In this document: piece after piece, positions 1 to 10,846 of the stretch
Numbering within the stretch: position 1 is the stretch's first letter
Layout: every line of letters begins with the position of its first letter
DNA from: Vitrella brassicaformis
Taxonomy: Eukaryota; Sar; Vitrellaceae
NCBI GenBank assembly: GCA_001179505.1
Contig: CDMY01000486.1
Location: 8,191-54,250, forward strand
DNA: 46,060 nucleotides
Reading direction: 5' to 3'
Notes under the pieces: generated by a model
Databases searched by the model: none
What the model was told of the DNA's origin: nothing
Seen by the model: the letters and a program-made list of their open reading frames with translations, nothing else
Translations under genes and position numbers: made by a program

Positions 1-1
1 A

Positions 2-33
<32 letters not shown>

Positions 34-778
34 GACCTCATCGAGATCTCCTGGCTGTGGTGTGATGGCGCCATCGATGTCCTCAAGCAGCACCAGCGCA
101 CGGGGAGGCACAGTCCTTTGATGACATACACAGACACACCCATGTGTGTCAAGCGGTGGACGGACGGATGGGTGTGCTGTATTCCGTACGCGAGGAGGTG
201 CTGTAGCCGGTCATCGGTGAGGAAGGGGTCGCTCACATTCAACACACAGATGTTGTAGTGCAGCGCACCGGCCAAAGCCATCACAAAGCTGCTCTTCCCA
301 CAACCCTGCACACCACACACACATCCATCCATCCATCCATCCCCTCTCTCTCTCTTTCAATTTGTCTGTGTGTCGACTCACCGGCGGCCCCCACAAGAGG
401 TACCCCCTTCTATAAGGGATCCCCCTCTCAATGTACCACTGAGAGCTGTCCAGGAACTCATGGCAGTCCCTCAGGATGGTCTCCGCAACGTTCTCGGCGA
501 GGACGACCGATGAGAAGGGTCGGATGCGCTTGGGGTCGCCGAAGGGCCGCCAGTCCTGCCCGACGCTGTTGTATATGATGGTCTTGCCCTCCTCCTTCGT
601 CAGGGCCATGTCACGAGCTTCACTCAGCAGCTCACTGAAGATCCCACGCCATGGGGCGAAGGTGGTCAGGGTGAGGGTCTCCCAGGGCGTGCCCGTGTTC
701 AGGTCGATCTATACCACATCCACATCCACACCCACACACACACACACAGGCATGACGCACCATTCGCCCGCCATCTTG

Positions 779-811
<33 letters not shown>

Positions 812-1368
812 AGGTACCACTGACTTCTCCCGTTCCCTCTCGACTTTGATGAGTGCCCCGTTGTAGGTCATGTAGTGCAGCCCAGGGGAGGGCACGAACG
901 CAAAACTCGTCTGCACGTGGCCGCTCTTGCTCTTGGTATACGTCGTCTCCACGCCCAAGTGACGCGCTTGACGGTGCCTGCAGTGCAGTGCAAAGACACC
1001 AGACAGACAGACAGATCTCTGCATTCACTCCGTCTCTCGACCTCTCTTTACCTGTGTATAAGCCACTGCATGACCCATTGGTAGCTGTGGTCCTTGCTGG
1101 GGATCTCCAGCGTCGTCAACACATACCGCCGCCCAACAACCAGCCCGCTCTGCAGCCCAGTCCTCACCAGCGACAGCAGCGCGCCGACGCCCACCAGCCC
1201 GAAGCCAGCCGAGAAGTAGGGGTTGCAGGCCAGCCAGTCGGGCAGGAACGACAGCAGGGCTGGCTTGGACGTGCCGATGGTGGGCGTGACGCCAGATGAG
1301 GCCAGTGATGATGGATCTGCTGACACGGAGAGGGCAGAGGAGGGCGGCAGCATACCTGGCATCGGCAT
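1..1368 (-). CDS. BCS1: BCS1-type mitochondrial AAA ATPase (partial, 3' end off window)
   Basis: Inner-membrane AAA chaperone that translocates the folded Rieske iron-sulfur protein during assembly of respiratory complex III. Exons by splice signals and phase: 1368-1052, 977-818, 708-382, 305-190, 115-1. Exon 1 holds the N-terminal hydrophobic segment ([18 protein letters not shown]) and the start of the BCS1-specific domain, which continues through FVPSPG and [10 protein letters not shown]. Exon 3 has [19 protein letters not shown] and [15 protein letters not shown]; the next exon completes Walker A with GCGKSS. The last visible exon has Walker [11 protein letters not shown]. This order and spacing match the BCS1 family closely. 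The ATG at 1368 leaves a short Ser/Pro-rich leader before the TM segment. The frame then runs into a poly-C tract (poly-G on the given strand) at the window edge, so the rest of the AAA domain is missing. It lies 86 bp from a divergent small ORF. Confidence 0.95.
2..31. repeat. Poly-G run at window edge
   Basis: Thirty consecutive G bases next to the first base. It lies inside the coding frame of bcs1, where it would read as poly-Pro, so it is more likely a sequencing or assembly edge artefact than genuine coding sequence. Confidence 0.8.
781..810. repeat. (GT)15 microsatellite in bcs1 intron
   Basis: Perfect GT dinucleotide run inside intron 2 of bcs1, next to the splice donor on the minus strand. 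Confidence 0.95.
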
Positions 1369-1421
1369 CCTTGCGGCAGATCTGCTCTGTCGGTGGACGC
1401 TGAGGCGATCGCTGCCTCCCT

Positions 1422-1432
1422 GGAGCTCGCAA
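1422..1432 (-). promoter_or_regulatory. TGCGAGC-type 5' element upstream of bcs1
   Basis: On the minus strand this reads TTGCGAGCTCC, a near match to the TGCGAGCTT element found upstream of other genes here. It is 54 bp upstream of the bcs1 ATG and points in the direction of transcription. Its function (core promoter, initiator or 5' leader) is inferred from position only. Confidence 0.35.
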
Positions 1433-1454
1433 TTGAAATCGCTGCGAAAAAGCG

Positions 1455-1631
1455 ATGGTGTGGTTCGGTGAGGGGTTTCTGCCTTACGCCCGGCTGTGCA
1501 TTGGCCTCACCCTCCTTTACCTGACGTCAAAAGTGCTCGGGGGTGTGGACTGGTTCGACGAGAAGCGGCTCACCAGGAAGGAGAAGGCCGAGAGGTACCA
1601 ACGGAGGAAAGCCATATCGGCCCTCGACTGA
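1455..1631 (+). CDS. Small single-TM protein, 58 aa
   Basis: A compact uninterrupted ORF starting [18 protein letters not shown] and ending in TGA. One hydrophobic segment lies at about residues 9-29, followed by a strongly charged tail ([18 protein letters not shown]). This N-in hydrophobic anchor with a basic tail is the layout of small accessory subunits of mitochondrial inner-membrane complexes, but I cannot assign it to a family. It is divergent from bcs1 with 86 bp between start codons, so a shared promoter and a mitochondrial role are attractive but inferred. It could also be an unspliced first exon of the ankyrin-like gene; I found no phase-consistent join. Confidence 0.5.
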   Translation: MVWFGEGFLPYARLCIGLTLLYLTSKVLGGVDWFDEKRLTRKEKAERYQRRKAISALD

Positions 1632-1771
1632 CTGAACCAATCAAATCAATGCAGGTCAGTCAGCCGGGCCATGCAAGATGCACCATGCATTTCGCTCATT
1701 CGCTGTGTCTGTGTGTGCGCGCTGGTTGATATGCGGATGCTGCAGCAGTGAGCTCACCAGACGCCCTCGCC

Positions 1772-3409
1772 ATGGCAGAGATGCCTGAGGGGTATGATCT
1801 GGTCTTTTCGCCAACGCCGACCGATGCCGAGAAGCGGCTCGTCCACCGCATTATGCACCGCCGCCTCCCCAATGCCTCCAGTGTGGTTACCCGCCTTGTC
1901 CGCAGGGGAGCCCGCCCGGCCAGCCTGCGTATGCGGATCGAGCGCAGGGACGCCCCTCTCCACTACAATCTGGACTTGTCACTTGTCGGGCTGGCCATCG
2001 ACGACGTCACGGGCAGCTACGTGTCCGCCTACATGGACGGCGACGATCTGAAGCTGCCGTGCTGGTCGTCGCGAGAGGAGCAGAGGGAGGTGCTTGAGAC
2101 GCTCATCCGTCATGGCTGCCAGCCGGGGCGCGAGGACCTGAAGACGGCCATCAGCATGGCGAATGCGGTGGCGGTGGAGGTGCTCCTGGCGCATGGCGTG
2201 GCTGTGGGTTCGTGGGCGCTGGTGCCGCCCCGGGTCAACGAGACGCCGGCGGACGAGTATTGCAGGAAGCTGCTGCAGATCTACCAGAGCTTGGTTGAGC
2301 GTGATGCGTCCATCATTGCCGTGCCGCAGCCGGTGCATCAGGTGCACGTGGCGAGACTGCGGCTGTACCCCGAGACCTTCACAGAGGGGTGAGGCAAGGC
2401 ACGGCAGCAGAGGGAGATCGACAGACAGACAGACAGACAGGTGCATCGCATTTGTGTGTGTGTGTGCGTGTCTGTGTGTCTGTGTAGGTACCTAGATCTA
2501 GTCCTTGACAAGGGTGCTTCGGTAGCGCAGCTGCCGGGCAACGAGGGCGCCACCCTCCTCTCCCTCGCAGCCATGCTGGGGTGTCGATTCGTCGTCGCCT
2601 ACCTCTCCAAGCACTTGCCCATAGCGCAGATCGACGCCGTTGCCGACAACGGCACCGCCCTCGCCATCGCCGGCATGCAGATACGCAAATATGCTGGGGC
2701 TGACCGGCAGGCGGACTACTGCCATGTCGCTCGGTCCCTGCTGCGAGCTGGTGCGTCCATCGAGCAGCTGCTCACCCCTTTGAACGAGGACGAACGAGAG
2801 CAGCGGCGGCTGGTGGTCGACGAGTATGAGAAGGCGCTCAACGAGCTGCCCGACCAGCTGACGTCGGCACTCAACGACGCTCTTCGGCCGCACCGTTGTC
2901 TCGCGGAGTTCGTCGCATTCGTGCTCACCACTCAGGCACCCCACAGCCACCCTGCCATCCCCGACCAAGAGGCATCCCTGCTGGCCTGGCGGATCGCGGC
3001 CTTCTGCATCGATTTGGAGGCCGCCCACGCTGCAGCCACTCGTGTGCTGAGGTCAGACTTCCCACTGGGCCGGCGCATCAACACGGCCATGGCGCATTTC
3101 GTGACATGTGCTGCGACCAAGACGGCGAGCAACAGGGAGGTGGTGGGCGGGGTCATGGAGGTGAGGGGGGAGATGGTGCGGCTGCCGCCACTGCAGTGCT
3201 TTGGCGTCAACGAGGGCGACACGACAAGAGCGCTGGGTGTCCGGGAGGTGATCCACAAGGCGAGATTGGACGAGGCTGCACGATATCGGCTGTCTGGTGT
3301 GGCCAAGGGCTTCAACACCGACCTGGGCGATGACGAGTGCCAGTTCCAGTGGCGGCAGCTGGGGCATTTGGATAAGACAGGCCAGTTCGTGTCGATGGGG
3401 ATCGACTAG
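1772..3409 (+). CDS. Ankyrin-repeat-like protein, about 512 aa
   Basis: Two exons, 1772-2388 and 2488-3409, joined in phase 2 (GG|gtgagg ... tgtgtag|G). The start is the ATG in a CGCCATGG context; the open frame upstream lacks another ATG. Ankyrin-like helix pairs are visible around the junction: LIRHGCQPGREDLKTAI, VEVLLAHGVAV, LDLVLDKGASV, GNEGATLLSLAAMLGC. The C-terminal 250 residues have no ankyrin pattern and no family I recognise. No signal peptide or TM segment is visible. Ankyrin repeats mediate protein contacts, so no enzymatic role is proposed. The 3' end faces the TUTase-like gene, with 236 bp between stop codons. Confidence 0.75.
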
Positions 3410-3645
3410 ACGCGCGTCATGCATGAGGGGAATGGGTGGCTGAGCAGTATTTTTCTGTGTTTGGCTGCTGTGATGAGACTGACGGGACGGCAGGCACATT
3501 GAATCGTATCCTTCATCCATCCATAAGAGTCCGCGCACAAGCACACAGATTCCGTATGGCACAAGTGCGATAGCGACCGCATCCATCAATCATCAAACGG
3601 AATAATAAAAGTCCATATGCTATGCCTCTCTCTCGGCCCTTTTGT

Positions 3646-6330
3646 CTACCGACCCCTCTCTAAATGCAGATGCCAATTGTGCTGGTGCACATGCAGATTC
3701 ACAGCACCATACACCCCACCACCCCCCGACCCCTCAGTAGCGGCCGTCTCGCTGCCATGGTACATCACAACACTCCCGCAAGACACAAACTGCAGCGGCA
3801 TCTCACCATCGCCGTACTCGGACGATGCTGGCACCGTGCTGTCGGCTGCCAGAGACACACTGTTGGGCACCACTGATGGCTCCGGGACAGAGGCGATGCC
3901 ATCGGCATGGCTGTCCTCACTGCTGACAGGGCGGGAGGGCTGCTGCTGCTGCTGCTGATGCTGCTCGACGAAGCCCAGAGAAGGCGTCTGCGAAGCCGGC
4001 GTCTCTCCGTTGGGCTTCAGACTCGGCTCTTCCTCCCTCTCGTCTTTGTTGTCTGCCTTGGTGGCTGTCCCTGGCCCATCGGCGGCATTCACAGGCATTG
4101 TCTCAGACACACTGATGCCGTTCTCCTTGCCGCGGCTGGCCATCGATGGCGCAGGTACGCTGCCCTCACTGCTGGCGGGGCGCGACTGAAGGGCGCTGAC
4201 GAATCCGTTCTGCACGACGGTAGCTGGAGTCGCGGCGGTGTGTTGGGGCGGGCTGGGGATGGAGAGAAGGGGTGTCTGCGACGCCGGTGTCTCCCCGTGG
4301 GATGACGCCGGTGCCGGTGCTGGTGTGCCCTTGACGGTGTCGGGTTGCTGCTGGCCCGTCTCGTCTTCTGCACCTGGTCGCTCTGCCGATGACCCACTGG
4401 CAACGGCCGCCTCAGACAAACCACCACGGGCATCTCGCTGCGTCCCCATCTGACGGCCATCCCCCGCTGTGTGCACGCTGGTGGCGCTTGAGCTTGAAGG
4501 ATGGGCAAGAGGGGAGGCCGTCGCAGCTTGCATGGGCGGCGAGCTCTGCCGCAGGATGTCGCGGACCGCCAGGATGTCGTACCGCCCGTCATCTCGCACC
4601 TCCGGGAATCCATGCGGCTGTCGCCCCGCTGCTGCTGCCGATGCTGCTGGCTGCGAGCTCATCTTGCCGCCCCTGGATGCTTTGTATGTCTGGTAGCGCA
4701 TGGCGACGATCAGGTCCAGCCACCCCAGGTCGGGGAAGGCGATAATGACCTCACGAGATGGGGAATCGGCACGCCGTGAGGTCGTCTCCCCAGTGGAAGC
4801 CAGCCGAAACCTGATGGGCTCGCCACGCTGCGGCCTGGGCGGCATGCCGCCCCACCGCAGCATCGTCGTGTACTGCGTGTCCATGTCGATGTCGCCGCCG
4901 CGCTTGTTCCACTCGTCCAGCGTCAGCCACTTGCCGCCCTGAGCGTCCCAACCGACCCACCTGAGGGATGACGGCCAGGCGCCCGTGGATGCGTCTCGGA
5001 TGGGTGCTATGGCCAGGCCCTGTGTGGGTGTCTCCTTGGCACCCGTCATGACGGCCCATGCCGTGCTGCCGAACCGCTTGGCGACGAGGAGGTGAGGGAA
5101 GCAGGCGCCGTAGTTCATAGTGAGAGGGAAGATGGTGGGCAGGTCGCGCAGCTTGTCGGATGCAGAGGAGAGCTCGAAGGCGGTGCCGATGGCCAGTTGG
5201 CCGCCCTTCATCGAGAGCACCGTGCACTTGGGCGTGCTGTTTGTGGGCGGTTCGTGGTGGGATGGGCTGAGGGACGACTGCGGGCGGCCGACGAACAGCA
5301 GTTTGTAAGACAAGGGGTCCGTCTGGATGCCCAACTGCTGAGAGAGGGCCGTCCTGATGTCCATCATGTTGCACGCGTCAGTAGGTATGGCCAGATCCTT
5401 CATCTGCGGCCCCTCCCTCTCGGTCAGCAGCAGCACGCGCAGCGTCAGCGACACCTCAATCGACGTGGGATAGAACACCTTGGGCCTGCCCGTGCCCGTG
5501 CCCATCCCGTCGTCGGGCAGGTGATACCACTTCCTGCCCCAGAGCCCGTCGACACTCAGGCGGCCGTTCATGATGCTCCGGCTGCCAGTGGCAGGGCAGT
5601 AGGCCACAATCACGCGCCGGCCCCTTGGCGTCAGCCGCGAGAGGAGCTCGTCGTCGGCAGCCGTGGTGTGGCCGTCGACGCGCATGAGGCACCAGACCTG
5701 CCTCTGCACCAACACCAGCTCATAGACGGGCTGCTGCTGCTGCTGCTGGTCGCCCGTGCTGCTGCTGCTGCTGCTGCGATACATGATCAGAGAGGGGTAG
5801 GGGTCGGGGGGGCTGGTCTGTGACGATACTGATGCGGTGGCTGTGGCTGCGCCTGTGAGGCGGATGTCCTCGACCCGCGTGAAGGTCAAGTCGGGGGGTA
5901 TGGGAGAGGGCAGCCCAGTAACCCTGGCCTCCCTGCCGGCACTCAGATGCAGCGCCTCGTACGTCTCGCTCGTCGTCCCCCCCATGGCCTCCCTGTCTGC
6001 CGCCTTCTGCACAGTGCGATGGAGCAGCTCGCACAAGCGGGAGTACGGGAGAGAGGTGGCAGTGGCCGGCAGCACCTCTGACTTGATAGTCGTCATGCTG
6101 GCGTGGGAGAAAGTGGGGGAGCCGGCCCGGGGGGGGACGGGATGCTGGCAGCAGAGAGGAAAGAAAGGGGAGAGAGATGGGCGAATGAATTGTGGGGCGG
6201 TGTGTCTTGGCTTGAGCAAAATGGAATGTCTGTCACCCACCTGTGTGATGGTGAATGAGGAGCGGCTCTTCTGTTCGTTGAGGTCGGTGCGGTCGCAGTA
6301 GGACAGGATGACCTGCAGGGCGTGGCACCA

Positions 6331-6362
<32 letters not shown>

Positions 6363-7554
6363 TAGAGAAATGGGTAAAGTACAACAAGTGGCGAGGTGTG
6401 TCACTCCCTGACTCACCACTTGTCCGTCCAGGTAGGTGTGGTTGAGGCACAGTGCATCGCGGCGGTCGGCCTCCTTCGCGAACTCCAGATAGAAAGTCGA
6501 CTTGGGCAGACAACTCTCACTGACACAACGCACACACACACACACAGACACACCCACCCACGGCAATGCACCACCTGAGATGATGATTGGCCAATGTATT
6601 AGTGGCACGCTCACTTGTTTTGGTCGATGCAGTCGTCCCTGGGTTTGCTGTGCCACACGTGCTTGGCCGGCCCGCGGAACATCTCTATCACAGACTGACA
6701 CACACACACACACATGGCCCCCTGCACCCCAGGCCTGGGCTGATCTGATCGACCCACCCACCTCAACAGGCGTTTCACAGTGCAGCTTGGTCTTAATGTA
6801 GAACTTCTTCCTCTGATGCTTGGACGCCGCCGCCCTCAGCACCGCAATGCGATTGAGGATCTCATCGACGGACGAGCACGCAGCGGCCTCTTTGATAGCA
6901 GACATCACCTTGGCCTGACCGGCCCGGTCGAGCTGTGAGGCGTGGTTGAACGACCTGTCCAGTGGATCTGACACACACACACACATACACACGTACGACA
7001 AAGGAGTGGACTGCTTCCCGTCATCGACTTACCTTCGATGACCCATGCTTGCTGCCCATCCCCCTTGAGCCGCTCCTCGCCCAGCCAGTCGGCACGCTTG
7101 GTGGTGCTGCCAGTGCCGCCCTGCCGCACGGACACGACCCACTTGAGGAGGTCGAACCTACTGCCGTAGAAGCGAAAGAACCCCATGACCAGCTCATCCA
7201 GACTCTTGACGGCCTGCGACAGACACACACACAGACACTGTCAGTGTGGCGGCATTGGGTGGGTGGGTGTGGCCGCGTGGTATCTATCAGTGCTGTGCTG
7301 ACGTTATCAGTGCTCGCTGGTGCTGGTGCTGGTGTGGGTGGCGATGTGAGGAAGCACACGTCGATCCTGCTCTTGTTGTCTCGTGTGGTGCGTCTGCACC
7401 GGTAGATGGAGGGGCTGTCGGCCGGCACATCCTCCGGCACACGCTGCAGATTGGGCAACACACCTTTAACCTGCACATGAACGAACGAACAAGGAAACAC
7501 AGACAGACATACAGACAGATATGTGTGTGTGTGATGTGATGTGATGTGATGTGA

Positions 7555-7585
<31 letters not shown>

Positions 7586-8444
7586 CTGTAGGTAGAAGAT
7601 GGTCATGAGGATGAGGCCGTAGCTCGTCATGCTCTCGCCCTCGGCAGACACCAATCCCTCACTCTTGGCCCACTTCTGCAGTCAGTGGAATGTACACCAC
7701 ACCACACCACACACAAGGGGACGTGTTGTGTTGTGTTGTGCTGTGTCGCGTGACGTGACGTCGTCTGAATGCCGGTGTGACGCCGGTGTGATTGACCTTG
7801 ATGAGCCGCCCCATGTGTGCCACGCGGCCATGTGGGTCGGCATCGCAGTAGGCCTTGAGGAGGTGCGTGTTGTCCACGGCCAGGGCGTTGTTGACGCTCA
7901 GATCCACCTCCACACCTACACACCCACACACACCACACACACATCCACACCACCACACACGCAGGCAGGCCAACTCACCTCGGTGCTCCATCTTGAGTAT
8001 AGGTACGCGGGCCGCAAACACCCGTGCGATGCGTCCGAACGAGTGCCGCTCCAGCACCGGCACCAAATCGCCCAAGAGCCGCTTCTGAAGCATCTGACGG
8101 TCCGGGATCTCGCCAGGATAGATCCCCTGGAGGTCTTTGGGGTTGATCAGAATCGTCACATCGATGTCCGAGCCCTGTGTTGCAAACCCATTCATCGACC
8201 CGCCGAACGCCGCACACGTGAAGGACGAGGCCGCCTTGCCATGCAGCTCCCGCAGGCAGCCCGAGAGCTGGCTGCATGTGTCATTGACAAGCTGCGGGAA
8301 ACTGTCTGCCGGTGCGATTGAGTCGATGAAGCTCTGCAGGGCGGCCGACTTGACCGTGGCTGAGCCATGCAGGGAGGGGGAGGTGCCGTTGGCGGTGCCA
8401 GTGTTGTTGTTGCTCTCGGCAGATGCGTCGTAACTCTCTGACAT
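3646..8444 (-). CDS. Cid1/TUTase-type nucleotidyltransferase fused to a long novel C-terminus, about 1306 aa
   Basis: Ten exons: 8444-7979, 7915-7797, 7675-7586, 7470-7360, 7213-7033, 6967-6762, 6694-6615, 6513-6417, 6312-6241, 6144-3646; all phases close. The end of exon 4 is the least certain. The start is the ATG at 8444. Catalytic signature GSMNGFATQGSDIDVTI at about residues 80-97 supplies the first two Asp; VDLSVNN at about 160 supplies the third. The PAP-associated domain follows, with LMTIFYLQ, VLPNLQ, ELVMGFFRFYGSRFD and EDPLDRSFNHAS (about 320-333). Such enzymes add U or A to RNA 3' ends. From about residue 475 an 832-residue exon follows, with poly-Q/poly-S stretches, a partly ordered block (about 550-870) of unknown fold and a disordered Pro/Ser/Ala tail. 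No stop separates it from the catalytic part. Intron 3 uses a GC donor. Confidence 0.85.
7521..7582. repeat. Compound TG/GATGT microsatellite in TUTase intron
   Basis: TG repeats interrupted by TGATG units, filling the GC-AG intron of the TUTase-like gene. Confidence 0.9.
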
Positions 8445-8533
8445 GGCCGCGGAAGATGAAGATCCCACTTCAGACGAGGATGCTGAAGCCGGATGCAGCC
8501 CGAGAGGGAGTTTCGCCCCAATTCCCTGGCCGA

Positions 8534-8557
8534 ATGCGAGCTTGGCATTGCGAGCTT
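8534..8557 (+). promoter_or_regulatory. Double TGCGAGCTT element
   Basis: Two copies of TGCGAGCTT separated by a short spacer, ending 10 bp before the ATG at 8568. The whole 24-nt block is repeated exactly at 13139-13162, in front of eIF4E. Its position suggests a transcription-start or leader element; function is inferred. Confidence 0.45.
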
Positions 8558-8567
8558 ACGAAGATTC

Positions 8568-10846
8568 ATGCGCAAACCGCTGTCAGAGGCAAAATCGTCC
8601 AAAATCGAGGAGGTTCTTTCGCTACTAAGCTTGCAATACCGCAAGATGAGGCTGAAAGTGGAGATGGATGATGCCTCTGTGGCACTTGATGCCACTGAGG
8701 AGCCGCTGAGGCGGTCGCTCGTCCTCGTATCTGACAATATCACCAACATCGGGTGAGGCAGCACACACATGGAGGAGGAAGGCAGATGGACTGGAGGCAC
8801 CAGGGCCTGCATGACGAGCATGGATGGACTGTTTGTTAACCTTGGTCTGGTCTGTGTGTCCTCTCCGCTCAGTGAGCTGATCTCTCACCTGCAGGGCCAG
8901 TTCGGCTTCCTCGCTGCTCCTCGTGTGCCATACCTGTCACTGGATGGCTTTACTCTGCCGCCGTCACAGCCGCTGGGCATCCTCCGGGACACTGACGTCG
9001 TCCGGTGGGCACACGATACATCCGCAACACACACACACACCGGCCATTCTTGACCTCTCTGGCCTTGGTGGTTGTCAGGGTGCATCTGGTGGGTCAGCAG
9101 CGGGACCCCGCTGCTGCAGCCGCCTCTGCCCGCACCGATGAGCAGGAGACGATGGTCGCCACCGCTCCTCCACTCGCCCAGCCCATCCATCCCGTCAAGT
9201 TCGAGCCACAGACACATGACAACGGCCAGGCAGAGAGGAGCATCGACAGGGCTCCTCTTCCTCCGCCAGATGCAGTCGCCAGCAAGCGGCCGTGCGACGA
9301 GCATGTGGATGCAAAAGGAGCGGCAACGGGCGAGTCGCGGCACAAGCGAGTACGCAGGCGGCGCAGGAGGAAGAAGGAAGACCATGGTGAGGCAGGGGTG
9401 GCTGCCGAGGTGCTGCTTGATGAGACAATGCCGGCAGAGACATCGACAGAAATCAAGGCTGGCGACCTTATCAGCGTCGCCAGGCTCACCGAGCCCATTG
9501 ATCCTGGCGTCCGAGATGTGTCAAGCATCGCTCCCGACCCCAGTCAGCGGCAGCCCTACATCGGCCAGGAGCGAGTCGGTGACATTTTGCGAAAGCTTGT
9601 CGGGCGCTATGAAGCAAACGACGGCGACCATGTGGTCCGTGTGGAGCCAATGGTTATCACTCGTTTTTCGCGTGGGGGGAAGACGAGATTAATGAAGCAG
9701 ATCGGGGCAGGCCTCCACACGCAAGGCATCCCTGCCCTATTCATCACGTATGCATGTAGAAGCAGACAGACAGAGGCAGAGGCTGATTCGTATACACTCA
9801 CTCAGCAATGATGAGCTATGTGTTTCTTCTTGTGCGTGGCCATCTATCCATCGTTCTGCAGGTTCAACGAGCAGACAACGCCCACTGACTTTGAGCTATC
9901 TGCCTGCAGCCCGCTGCAGTCCATCTCGTTGCGGATAGCCTGGGCCACTGCAACGCCGGAGGCTCTCGAGAAGGTGGCACAGGCTCTGAAAAAGCCTGTA
10001 GCCGAACTCACCTTCGACGACTGGGTGCGGACTGTCTCGGTCAGCCATCGGACCATCAAAGAGTGGCTCGGCAGCGGCCCTCTGGTCCTCTTTGTTGACG
10101 AACTCAACCAGCGCATCCCCTCAAACACTGTGTTCGAGGAAGAGCCATTGGCACTGGAGCTGGCTGACTTTGTTCTTCAGCACTTTCTCAACAAGCGGCA
10201 GCGTTACTTTGTGTTTTCGAGCCAGGTCGCCGCACTAGGGAACAGTCTCCTGAGGTACTACTCGAGGTTCGGCTTTCGCGGCGTGTACAAATTGCAAATC
10301 CCGAGGGTCGAGAGAATCTCTGCTGTGACCGAGAGCGGCATCTGCTCAGGCACACACGCTGGTATCGTCTCCTGGACTGGACGGGTGCCTGGTTTGCTGA
10401 CGCTTATGTACTCGAATGAGCCGCCGCAGCCAAACAACGTCCGACAGCCCTTTAAAGCCATGGAAGCCCCTCGTCTTGACGCGGACCTTGCTCGAGCCGT
10501 CATTCAAACAGCGATTGAGGGCGACGGAAAGCTTCTGGGCAGACTGGGGACGTGGTCGCGCTTCCTAGACGTCTTCGGCTATTCGTGTGTGTGGCCGCCA
10601 TGCTATCTGGGGCTGGCGTGTGACGAGTTGGGGAAGGCCCCGGAGGTCAAGAAGGCCCTCGGCAAAGGCTTCGCGACTGGCCTGAGGTTGATCCCCACGC
10701 TTCTGGACCAGCTACTCGATGAGAGGGAGTCCGGCAAGCGATGGGAGGGCGTTGCCGTCGCAGAGGTGCTCCTCCGACTCCTCTACAGTCACTTGGAAGG
10801 AACCGGAGGTTCACTTGAGCATGGCGGCAGCTCAGCTGGTCCCTGA
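8568..10846 (+). CDS. Coilin-N/ubiquitin-like domain fused to P-loop NTPase (Crinkler-RHS-like), about 656 aa
   Basis: Four exons, 8568-8752, 8873-9004, 9079-9747, 9862-10846, with consistent phase 2 joins. Residues about 17-112 match the coilin N-terminal ubiquitin-like domain: RKMRLKVEM, ELISHLQGQFGF, LSLDGFTLPP, ILRDTDVVRVHL. A basic tract at about 197 (KRVRRRRRRKK) is a likely nuclear localisation signal. The NTPase part has a variant Walker A, SRGGKTR (about 302; the first Gly of the usual G-x4-GKT is replaced), Walker B PLVLFVDELNQ (about 402) and a sensor-like YFVFSSQV. In Crinkler-RHS proteins a ubiquitin-like header precedes a P-loop NTPase and a nuclease domain, which is why I favour that grouping over true coilin; coilin's C-terminal domain is absent. 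Header tail, basic tract and P-loop share one exon, so the fusion is not a gene-model artefact. The next ORF overlaps its end. Confidence 0.75.

Noticed and set aside
1455-1631. Small ORF as complex I subunit NDUFA1 (MWFE)
   Set aside because: Only the first residues and the size resemble it; the conserved C-terminal pattern is not present.
1455-2388. Small TM ORF as first exon of the ankyrin-like gene
   Set aside because: Available donors (for example GAGAG|GTACCA) and the acceptors near 1746-1760 do not match in phase.
3646-6513. A single 955-residue ORF on the minus strand starting near 6513
   Set aside because: Its first part reads through introns (TG-repeat peptide); real exons end and start at 6417, 6312, 6241 and 6144 as shown by the TUTase join.
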